In this document: positions 25,699 to 32,507 of the stretch, piece by piece
How positions within the stretch are numbered: the stretch's first letter is position 1
Layout: the number at the start of each line of letters is the position of its first letter
Origin: Vampirovibrio sp041737375
GTDB taxonomy: Bacteria; Cyanobacteriota; Vampirovibrionia; Vampirovibrionales; Vampirovibrionaceae
Assembly: GCF_041737375.1 (NCBI RefSeq)
Contig: NZ_JBGSRV010000010.1
Span: forward strand, 124,001-188,000
Length of the DNA stretch: 64,000 nucleotides
Direction of reading: 5' to 3'
Notes under the pieces: model-generated
Told to the model about the DNA's origin: nothing
Databases searched by the model: none
Seen by the model: only the letters and a program-made list of their open reading frames with translations
Program-made: the position numbers and the translations under genes

Positions 25699-27006
25699 AT
25701 GACAATCGGCCAAGTGCCTGCCTATTCCGTACAGGCCAGCCAGCTAAGCTATTCATTGGGGACATCGAGAAACGCCATGTTCAAAAATCCCAAAATTAAC
25801 CTGCTAATCATCGTGGTGCTGATCATGGCATCTTTATGGACGGTGATAAAAGACAGAGACAATATTCGCCTTGGGCTTGACCTGAAAGGAGGAACCCGCT
25901 TGACCTTACAGGCGGAACCCACTGCGGACATTCCCAAAGTGCGCCCCGCCGACATGGACAGCCTGCAAACCGTTATAGAGCGACGGGTCAACGGCATGGG
26001 CATTGGGGAGTCGGTGGTGCAACGCGCTGGCGAAAATCGTTTGATTGTGGAAATTCCGGGCGTTAAAGACCCGGAAGAGGCCAAACGCCGTTTGGGCCGA
26101 GTGGGCAAGCTGGAATTTAAAAAACTGGACGCCCAGCGACAATGGGTCAACACCGGCGTTTCGGGCAAGGACTTTACCAAAGCGGATATCGCAACCCAAC
26201 AAAGCGGCCAATGGATTGTGCAATTTGAGCTGAGCAGCGAAGGCGCCAAGAAATTCGCGGATTTAACCCGTGAACTGGCCCCCACCCGAGCGCCCATCGG
26301 TATTTTCTTTGATGATGAGCAAGTGTCCGCTCCTGCGGTAAATGAGCCTATTCTGGATGGCAGCGGCATGATTGAGGGCAACTTCACCCACGAATCGGCC
26401 AAGGAGCTGGTGGATACCTTAAACGCTGGGGCACTACCCGTGGATATTGAAGTGGTTGAGGAAAATACGGTCGGCCCCTTGCTGGGTCAATCCTCTATCA
26501 AACAAAGCCTACTGGCCGGTTTAATCGGGCTGGGGCTGGTGTTGGTGTTTATGGTGGTTTGCTACCAGGTGCGGGGACTGGTTGCGGGCATGGCCTTGCT
26601 GGTTTACACCCTGTTGACCTTCGCCGTTTTTATGACCGTAGGGGTCACCTTTACACTGGCCGGTATCGCTGGCTTTATCCTCAGTATCGGGATGGCTGTG
26701 GATGCCAACATCCTGATTTTTGAGCGCACCAAAGAAGAGTTGCGGGCCGGTCGTTCTAAATGGAAAGCCGTTGAAGTCGGTTTTGATCGAGCCTTCCCCT
26801 CCATTTTTGACAGCAACACCACCACCCTGATTACCTGCTTGCTGTTATGGGTAATGGGAACCGGGGCCGTGAAAGGCTTTGCATTGACCCTGGCCATTGG
26901 GGTAGCCATTAGTATGTTCTCCGCCATTACCGTAACCCGCACCTTTTTGCATTTGGTTGATAATGCCAGCGGACAACCCAATGGCGGCTCCGCCGTTAAA
27001 GTATAA
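25699..27006 (+). CDS. secD: Protein translocase subunit SecD
   Basis: Protein of about 435 residues from the ATG at 25699 (AGGGTG upstream). A GTG at 25654 and an ATG at 25777 are alternatives. SecD with SecF uses the proton motive force to pull exported proteins out of the Sec channel. Seen: first membrane helix INLLIIVVLIMASLWTV, the LGLDLKGGTRL motif, the periplasmic domain with RRVNGMGIGESVVQ and FELSSEGAKKFADLT, then five C-terminal helices with SIGMAVDANILIFER. This is the short form of SecD. secF follows after 42 nt. Confidence 0.95.
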   Translation: MTIGQVPAYSVQASQLSYSLGTSRNAMFKNPKINLLIIVVLIMASLWTVIKDRDNIRLGLDLKGGTRLTLQAEPTADIPKVRPADMDSLQTVIERRVNGMGIGESVVQRAGENRLIVEIPGVKDPEEAKRRLGRVGKLEFKKLDAQRQWVNTGVSGKDFTKADIATQQSGQWIVQFELSSEGAKKFADLTRELAPTRAPIGIFFDDEQVSAPAVNEPILDGSGMIEGNFTHESAKELVDTLNAGALPVDIEVVEENTVGPLLGQSSIKQSLLAGLIGLGLVLVFMVVCYQVRGLVAGMALLVYTLLTFAVFMTVGVTFTLAGIAGFILSIGMAVDANILIFERTKEELRAGRSKWKAVEVGFDRAFPSIFDSNTTTLITCLLLWVMGTGAVKGFALTLAIGVAISMFSAITVTRTFLHLVDNASGQPNGGSAVKV

Positions 27007-27048
27007 GCACGCTTCCACGCGACAGCATTTGGAAAGAGAACGACCGAT

Positions 27049-28209
27049 ATGTCCAAACCCGTTTCCACCGAACCCTTGGCCATTCAAGAAGGCCCTTTGA
27101 ACCTGTATAAGTACCGTTGGTTCTTTATTGGCGTTTCATTACTGTTTTTGCTGCCCGGCATTTACTTTATTTACGCCAACATGACAGATCCTGAAGTTCG
27201 CGCCCCTCTCAAGCTGGGCATTGATTTTCAGGGAGGAACCCTGCTGGAGTATGGCTTTTCCAGGCCGGTTGCCCAATCCGATGTTGAGGACATAAAAACC
27301 GTATTTGATGAGCACGGTTACACCGGCTCTGTGATTCAGATTCAGGAACCACGGGTGGGCGTCAATAAAGAAGCTCTTGAAATAGGAGGTGGGGCCACAC
27401 AGCCTTCTCCGCCAGCCAGTACCCCACCGCCAGTCCCCACACCAGCCGCTGATACCACCACAACAGCCGAAGGGGCCAAGCACGCCACGCCAACACAAGC
27501 CACAACGTCTGAAACGAAAGCGCTTGCCGGAGAGCAGAAAATCGCCTCCATTGTGTCCATTCGGGCCAAGCACATGCAAGGGCAAGTGGATCAGGAAATT
27601 CTAAAAGATTTGGAAAGCCGTTACGGCAATATAACCCTGCTGCAAAAAAACTCCATTGGCCCCGCTTTGGCCAAGGAACTATTGGGCAATGGCTTGCTGG
27701 CGCTTATTTTGGCCTATATTTTAATTGTGGGCTACCTGACTTTCCGCTTCCAGTTTGATTTTGCGGTGTGCGCCGTGTTGGCGCTGCTGCATGATACCCT
27801 GTTTCTGTTTGGCATGTTTGCCATGTTCAGCCGCTTGTACAATACCGAAATTGATAGCCTGTTTATTACCTCTGTGCTCACGGTTATTGGCTTTAGCGTT
27901 CACGATACCATTGTGGTGTTTGACCGCATTCGAGAGAACCTGCGGGTTTACTACACCAAAAAACTGCCTTTCGTCACTATTATGAACATGAGCGTCAACC
28001 AGACACTGACCCGCAGCATTAATACCTCGCTGACGGTACTGCTGACCATGCTGGCCCTGTACTTCTTTGGCGGGGAAACCACCAAGGATTTCGTATTGGC
28101 CATTATCATCGGGGTGGCTGCCGGAACCTATTCCAGTATTTTCAACGCCAGCGTGTTGCTGGCCATGTGGCGAAACCGCGGCGCTGGCTCTCAAGTCGCC
28201 AAGGCGTAA
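27049..28209 (+). CDS. secF: Protein translocase subunit SecF with Pro/Thr-rich insert
   Basis: Protein of 386 residues, longer than the usual 300-320. The first helix is at about 24-44, LGIDFQGGTLLEY at 56-68, and later helices carry FSVHDTIVVFDRIRENL and QTLTRSINTSLTVLLTMLALY. Residues about 112-160 are a low-complexity run of Pro, Thr, Ala and Ser in the periplasmic domain. This accounts for the extra length. GGAAAGAG precedes the ATG. It is the second gene of secD-secF and is followed by a strong terminator. Confidence 0.95.
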   Translation: MSKPVSTEPLAIQEGPLNLYKYRWFFIGVSLLFLLPGIYFIYANMTDPEVRAPLKLGIDFQGGTLLEYGFSRPVAQSDVEDIKTVFDEHGYTGSVIQIQEPRVGVNKEALEIGGGATQPSPPASTPPPVPTPAADTTTTAEGAKHATPTQATTSETKALAGEQKIASIVSIRAKHMQGQVDQEILKDLESRYGNITLLQKNSIGPALAKELLGNGLLALILAYILIVGYLTFRFQFDFAVCAVLALLHDTLFLFGMFAMFSRLYNTEIDSLFITSVLTVIGFSVHDTIVVFDRIRENLRVYYTKKLPFVTIMNMSVNQTLTRSINTSLTVLLTMLALYFFGGETTKDFVLAIIIGVAAGTYSSIFNASVLLAMWRNRGAGSQVAKA

Positions 28210-28225
28210 ATGGCCATTTAAATCC

Positions 28226-28272
28226 CTATAAAAAAGCCCTTTCTGCACTATCAGGAGAGGGCTTTTTTATAG
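28226..28272. terminator. Bidirectional intrinsic terminator after secF
   Basis: CTATAAAAAAGCCCT (28226-28240) pairs with AGGGCTTTTTTATAG (28258-28272), a perfect 15-bp stem with a 17-nt loop and T runs on both strands. It serves secF on the plus strand and the gene at 28325 on the minus strand. Confidence 0.9.
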
Positions 28273-28324
28273 CCTTTTTTCAGCCTGTCTTTGGGAAGGC
28301 CCCCAATAAGCTGAAGCCCGTCAA

Positions 28325-29551
28325 TTAACCTTCTTCCAAGGTCAGCAAACTGCCCATGACCCGACGGCGGGCCGCAAACAGTTGACGCTGTTTATAGCGG
28401 GCATGCGCCCCGTGGCCAACCTTGCTGTTGAGGTAATTGGACTTATCCAGCACCTGAATTTCATACGGAAAGGCAAAACGGGCCTCGGTCACATGTCCGC
28501 CCGCTTTCACCCGAAGCAACTGGCGACAGGTAATATGCAGGGAGCGATATTGGGGAGAACTAAGGGGGTTGGCGTTGCTGGGACTTTCTTCCGGCAAGAT
28601 GTAGTCATCGGTTTCAAACAGCTTAAACAGGCTTTCCAAACTCCGTTTTCCCAGTTTGTAGTCAGCGAGGGCCACCTCGTAAAGCTCCTGAAAGTGAGCA
28701 AAATCCAGTAAGGTGTTGCGAGAACGACTGGGAATCACATTGGGAAACAGAATTACTTTTTTTTCCCGCAGAATGTCCACGGCCAAAAGCGCTTCTGCCG
28801 GGTGAAAGGTAACCAGTCGAACCCCTACCAAATCCCACACGTTTTCGGCCACATTTTCTTTTTTGCAAAGCAGTTTCAGCAAAATACTTTCTCGGGGCTT
28901 ATGGTGCTTGGCCTCAAAGGCGTAAAGCCGAAGTGATCGGCCACGGTTGCCGCTCAGCAACACTGTGCCGTCACTTTCCGGGGATAAAACATCCCGAAAG
29001 CGAGCCAGAATAGTTTCGCTGGCCTGAGCATGATACTTGTACAATGGGCTGTTTTGAATATAAACCAGGGTATGAATCACCTTCAGCAAGGCGCAAGCCC
29101 AGGCGCGGGTGGGATGATCTGGCTGGGAGGCCATCATGATCAAGTCAATCACATTTCGATGAGAAGAAACTGAGAGTGGTATTTTATCCACCGGAATCAC
29201 CGGTTCACCCAGACCCGCCCAATCGATGGAGCGGGTTAAAAAGCGATGCTCAATAAAATTAATGGCCTCAATCACATAGGCTTCCATTTCGGCCATATCT
29301 TCCGGTACATCCAGATCAAAGCCGTAGTTGTAAACAAACTCCTGGGCTTCTTCTCGGGTGTAAAACGGCATGGCGGTTAAATCGATTGAGGATTTCCCCT
29401 GAATCATGGCCCCCAGCACTTCCCACGGCATTTCCACGCCCAAGGGGTCCGGGCCGGAAAGATCAAAACCGCTCAGCGCACTACTTTGCGAGGCAAAGGA
29501 CACCAATTTTGGCGAGTCGGAATCTTCGGTTAAAAATGTATCAGGCACCAT
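28325..29551 (-). CDS. RelA/SpoT-like nucleotidyltransferase-fold protein (TIGR04552-like)
   Basis: Protein of 408 residues. The C-terminal half carries a pattern like the RelA/SpoT synthetase domain: KPRESILLKLL (218-228), WDLVGVRLVTF (239-249) as in the D-x-x-G-x-R strand, Arg277, QYRSLHI (334-340) as in YQSLHT, and FPYEIQVLDK (361-370) as in the E-(I/V)-Q strand, followed by HARYKQRQ. The N-terminal 200 residues are helical and unlike the HD hydrolase of SpoT. I assign it to the distant RelA/SpoT-like group from memory of TIGR04552. Synthesis of (p)ppGpp is not shown. No signal peptide or membrane helix. Confidence 0.6.
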   Translation of the reverse strand: MVPDTFLTEDSDSPKLVSFASQSSALSGFDLSGPDPLGVEMPWEVLGAMIQGKSSIDLTAMPFYTREEAQEFVYNYGFDLDVPEDMAEMEAYVIEAINFIEHRFLTRSIDWAGLGEPVIPVDKIPLSVSSHRNVIDLIMMASQPDHPTRAWACALLKVIHTLVYIQNSPLYKYHAQASETILARFRDVLSPESDGTVLLSGNRGRSLRLYAFEAKHHKPRESILLKLLCKKENVAENVWDLVGVRLVTFHPAEALLAVDILREKKVILFPNVIPSRSRNTLLDFAHFQELYEVALADYKLGKRSLESLFKLFETDDYILPEESPSNANPLSSPQYRSLHITCRQLLRVKAGGHVTEARFAFPYEIQVLDKSNYLNSKVGHGAHARYKQRQLFAARRRVMGSLLTLEEG

Positions 29552-29917
29552 CTACACTCACTTTCATGTTTTTCAATGACGCGACTGATTCAGCCCATTA
29601 CAAACACCATCGGCAAAGCTGGAAAAAAATTGAATACCGACAGTTTCCATCCGTTTCCGTCATTCGGGCAAACATCCTCCATCATTAGGAGTCAGGCCAA
29701 CCATAACACCTCTAAACTGATTATATATCAAGTTGGAGATGCGACGCCTCCCCCATAAAACCGTTACAGCAATAGCAAAGCGAACCGAACGCCTGCCCAA
29801 GCGATCCACCCAATCGAAGGGATTTTCTCAAGTTGCATTAAAGCATTGCCCAACGCTGCCGATTGTTCCATTAAACCCACCCAACCTTTCAAGGGATAAA
29901 AAGGAGTTCAGGAGACT
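29552..29917. other. Intergenic region between divergent genes
   Basis: No supported gene in 366 nt. A 62-codon frame at 29733-29921 reads into the next gene and has no good start signal. An AT-rich patch (ATTATATATC near 29720) could hold a -10, but no full promoter is clear. Confidence 0.45.
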
Positions 29918-30199
29918 ATGAAGCAACCCCATCCATTTTTAAGCTTAACCCTGGCGATTGGTGCCATGACCTTAGCCAGCTCCGCCTTTGCGTATGCCCC
30001 GGAAAATGATTTGATGAAAATCAAAGGCTATTCTCCCGAGGTGATTCAAACCGCTAACCAGCAGCGCAACCGCCAGGAGTGGAAAGAGGCCTCTGTGCAG
30101 ACCAAAACCACTACTGAGAAGTTCTTTCACAACATTTATTACGGCAACTGGATGGGTCCTATCGACGATTTTGGCTCAGAAGTAATCCGCCAGAACTAA
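29918..30199 (+). CDS. Small exported protein of unknown function
   Basis: Protein of 93 residues. Residues 1-26 are a signal peptide (LSLTLAIGAMTLASSAFA, cleavage before YAPEN). The mature part of about 67 residues is polar, with a short helix and an aromatic patch (FFHNIYYGNWMGP). No Cys, so not a lipoprotein. AAGGAG and AGGAGACT precede the ATG. It is a single gene followed by its own terminator. Family unknown. Confidence 0.7.
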   Translation: MKQPHPFLSLTLAIGAMTLASSAFAYAPENDLMKIKGYSPEVIQTANQQRNRQEWKEASVQTKTTTEKFFHNIYYGNWMGPIDDFGSEVIRQN

Positions 30200-30222
30200 C
30201 CCAGGCCAACTCAGTACACGCC

Positions 30223-30254
30223 AAAACGACGGCCAATACAGCCGTCGTTTTTGA
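30223..30254 (+). terminator. Intrinsic terminator
   Basis: AAAACGACGGC (30223-30233), loop CAATACA, GCCGTCGTTTT (30241-30251) with T continuing. It ends the small exported gene and also lies downstream of the minus-strand small ORF at 30273-30428. Confidence 0.85.
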
Positions 30255-30272
30255 AGTGTTTAAAAATTTTTC

Positions 30273-30428
30273 TTACAGCAGCCCTTGCAACATCAAAACC
30301 GCCTGAGCGCCCAAAAAAGCTTCTTCGCTTTGCTCATCCTTTAAAAGTAAATCTTTGGCCTGTTTCAAGGCTTCATCACTGCCGTATTTATCGTGCAGCG
30401 TATCCCGTTTTTTATGCCATTGCATCAT
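30273..30428 (-). CDS. Very small protein, 51 residues
   Basis: An open frame from ATG 30428 to TAA 30273. GAGGATTAGACG lies just before the first of two adjacent ATG codons (30428 and 30425). The product is hydrophilic and helical: MMQWHKKRDTLHDKYG, then a Lys/Glu-rich middle and a hydrophobic end QAVLMLQGLL. No signal peptide. It faces the terminator of the preceding plus-strand gene. Support is the ribosome site and typical composition. No family recognised. Confidence 0.5.
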   Translation of the reverse strand: MMQWHKKRDTLHDKYGSDEALKQAKDLLLKDEQSEEAFLGAQAVLMLQGLL

Positions 30429-30621
30429 CGTCTAATCCTCATTCTCCACACCACTTACCGTATTTAAGACTTCATCTATTTCATTGACCCGTTCAGTGAC
30501 CCGGCCTCATTGCCTCAGTCGCTCACTTTTGCCACCCACTTTTGTTTTTCAGCCGTATGTCCAACCCTGTACCTGTATAAAGGCAAATATTTCCCTTTTA
30601 ATGTTAGATTGTTAAGCCTCG

Positions 30622-30650
30622 TTAACAGACAGCCCAAAAAGCGCTAGAAT
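30622..30650 (+). promoter_or_regulatory. gatD promoter, predicted leaderless
   Basis: TTAACA (30622-30627), 17-nt spacer, TAGAAT (30645-30650). Seven bases separate the -10 from the ATG at 30658, placing the transcript start at or one base from the A of ATG. No Shine-Dalgarno is present. Confidence 0.65.
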
Positions 30651-30657
30651 AACAAAC

Positions 30658-31377
30658 ATGAAACTACGCATTGCTTATCTCTACCCCGATCAGCTCAATA
30701 TTTACGGCGATCGAGGCAACATATTAACCCTGTACCAACGCTGCCAATGGCGGGGTATTGAGGTGGAAATTTTAACCCCCGGACTGGGAGACACCATTGA
30801 CCCCGAGGGGCCGGATCTCTATTTTATGGGCGGCGGGCAGGATTCCCAGCAAATTCAGGTCTGTGAAGACATTCATCAGCGAAAAGCCCACAGTTTAAAA
30901 CTGGCAGGAGAGCATGGAGCCGTATTTCTAACCATTTGTGGGGGGTACCAGCTTTTGGGAAATTATTACAAACCCCACAACGGAGACGAACTAAAAGGCT
31001 TAAGCCTGATTGACGCTTACACGGTGGCTGGCAATACCCGCTACATCGGGAATGTGGCCATTGAGCGACCCAACGGCCAGCAGGTGGTGGGGTTTGAAAA
31101 CCATAGTGGGCGAACCTATTTAGGCAAAGGGGTAACCCCACTGGGTAAAGTGCTCCACGGCAAAGGCAACAACGGGGAAGATGGCTTTGAAGGCGTGGCC
31201 CAGGGCAATTTTTACGGAACCTATTTACACGGCTCTCTGCTGCCCAAAAACCCGGCGCTGGCGGATGAGCTGATTGGCAAAGCCCTGCAACGTCGCTATG
31301 GAACCGTGCAACTGGAACCCCTGAACGATCAGATTGAAATCCAGGCGCACCAACGGGCCTTGGCCCTTAAGCATTAA
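30658..31377 (+). CDS. gatD: GatD-like lipid II amidotransferase glutaminase subunit
   Basis: Protein of 239 residues, a CobB/CobQ-type class I glutamine amidotransferase. The opening LRIAYLYPDQLNIYGDRGN is typical of GatD. The nucleophile is Cys94 in LTICGGYQLLG and the His is in YGTYLHGSLLP (His191). GatD frees ammonia from glutamine for MurT, which amidates D-Glu of lipid II in several phyla. murT usually sits beside gatD, but here it is not in the window. The neighbours are a 51-residue ORF and a VWD-like gene. The gene appears to be leaderless. Confidence 0.88.
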   Translation: MKLRIAYLYPDQLNIYGDRGNILTLYQRCQWRGIEVEILTPGLGDTIDPEGPDLYFMGGGQDSQQIQVCEDIHQRKAHSLKLAGEHGAVFLTICGGYQLLGNYYKPHNGDELKGLSLIDAYTVAGNTRYIGNVAIERPNGQQVVGFENHSGRTYLGKGVTPLGKVLHGKGNNGEDGFEGVAQGNFYGTYLHGSLLPKNPALADELIGKALQRRYGTVQLEPLNDQIEIQAHQRALALKH

Positions 31378-31402
31378 ACGGCTGAGTCCAACAATCAACG
31401 AC

Positions 31403-31432
31403 AAAAAGCCCTGGCCATGACCAGGGCTTTTT
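31403..31432. terminator. Bidirectional intrinsic terminator after gatD
   Basis: AAAAAGCCCTGG (31403-31414), loop CCATGA, CCAGGGCTTTTT (31421-31432). A perfect 12-bp stem with T runs on both strands. It serves gatD and the converging gene at 31445. Confidence 0.9.
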
Positions 31433-31444
31433 GAATATACGGGG

Positions 31445-32248
31445 TTACTTACCGAAATTGCCAAACAACTGTTTCAATAAGGCAACGAACTGGTCAAACC
31501 AGCTTTTGATATCTGGGGTGGCTGGCTTAGGGGTGCTTGGTTTAGGAGTAGTTGGCTTAGGGGTAGTTGGCTTAGGGGTAGTTGGAGTAGTGGGTTTAGG
31601 GGTGCTTGGCTTGGGAGCGGCTGGCTTTACCCCCACCTGGTAGGATTCAAGATTTTTCTTGGGCTTGGTTTGTTTAACGGCATCCGCGTCAAAGGTTTCG
31701 CCCAGTAACCCTTTGGGCGCTACGCCATCGGCGCTAACCCCATGCTTGCCGCTGGAAACACTGGCGTTCAGGAACTTGTTTTTAGCAGAGCCTTCTGAGG
31801 CCACTAAAATAGTGTATTCACCCGTATCAATTAATACGTTGCCGTTTCTGAGCTTACTAATCTGGTTATCGCCACCCCAAGCCTTGTAGGTGTTTGACTG
31901 AAGCTCTTTTCCGTCAATGGTAACCTTGGCGTTGACGTCAATTTTAATTTTTTTACCGTCTACTTCCAGATCGGTGGCACGAATGATAGTGGCAGCGCTT
32001 TTATCGGTGAATTTCCTGAAATCCGCGTTAAACTTAACGCCTTTGTCTTCCAATAAGTTGAATTTTCCCACTTTATTGACATCAAACCTGTCACCATCTG
32101 CGCCTGCAATATGCGGATCGCCCCAAATAAAAGCAGTTTCATTGGCGGCAACCGGTTTCTTTTCAGGAGGATGAGGATACCTTAACGCATTAGCGCTTGT
32201 TTTAGCTTGGGCCAGCGCTGCATAGGGGGTGGGTTTAATAGCGGTCAT
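31445..32248 (-). CDS. VWD-like domain protein with Thr-Pro-Lys repeats
   Basis: Protein of 267 residues from the ATG at 32248, preceded by GGAG at 8 nt. An upstream in-frame start at 32287 lacks such a site. Residues 42-55 read WGDPHIAGADGDRF, the classic start of von Willebrand factor type D domains. A later KGLLGETFDAD also fits that fold. It is followed by a low-complexity region of about 45 residues built of TPKPT units and a short hydrophobic amphipathic C-terminal helix (SWFDQFVALLKQLFGNFG). No signal peptide, so if it is a surface protein, export must use another route. VWD domains usually mediate adhesion or assembly. Confidence 0.7.
   Translation of the reverse strand: MTAIKPTPYAALAQAKTSANALRYPHPPEKKPVAANETAFIWGDPHIAGADGDRFDVNKVGKFNLLEDKGVKFNADFRKFTDKSAATIIRATDLEVDGKKIKIDVNAKVTIDGKELQSNTYKAWGGDNQISKLRNGNVLIDTGEYTILVASEGSAKNKFLNASVSSGKHGVSADGVAPKGLLGETFDADAVKQTKPKKNLESYQVGVKPAAPKPSTPKPTTPTTPKPTTPKPTTPKPSTPKPATPDIKSWFDQFVALLKQLFGNFGK
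31516..31626 (-). repeat. 15-nt coding repeat (Thr-Pro-Lys-Pro-Thr)
   Basis: Several imperfect copies of a 15-nt unit reading GTTGGCTTAGGGGTA on the plus strand and coding for TPKPT on the minus strand. The number of units is likely to vary between strains. Confidence 0.75.
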
Positions 32249-32507
32249 TGATTTACTCCAGCTTATGTTCCGTAACTTGTAGTGCAACCCTTATGAATGT
32301 ATAAAAACATATACTTATGAAATATTGCCAAAATACCCAACAACATATTAAGAAATACAAATCACCTCAAAATACCTTCAAGAACCCCGCTTTCCCCGGT
32401 TCCGCTCAAGGGTATCTACCAGCATGTTTGGCTCACCACCAAGCCGGTAAATTGCAGATTCTTTGCAAGGCGAGCTTGGGTATAGGACAATAAAGCCACT
32501 GTAAAGC

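Noticed and set aside
29733..29921. Open frame of 62 codons before the small exported protein
   Set aside because: No proper ribosome site, unlikely composition, and it ends inside the next gene's start.
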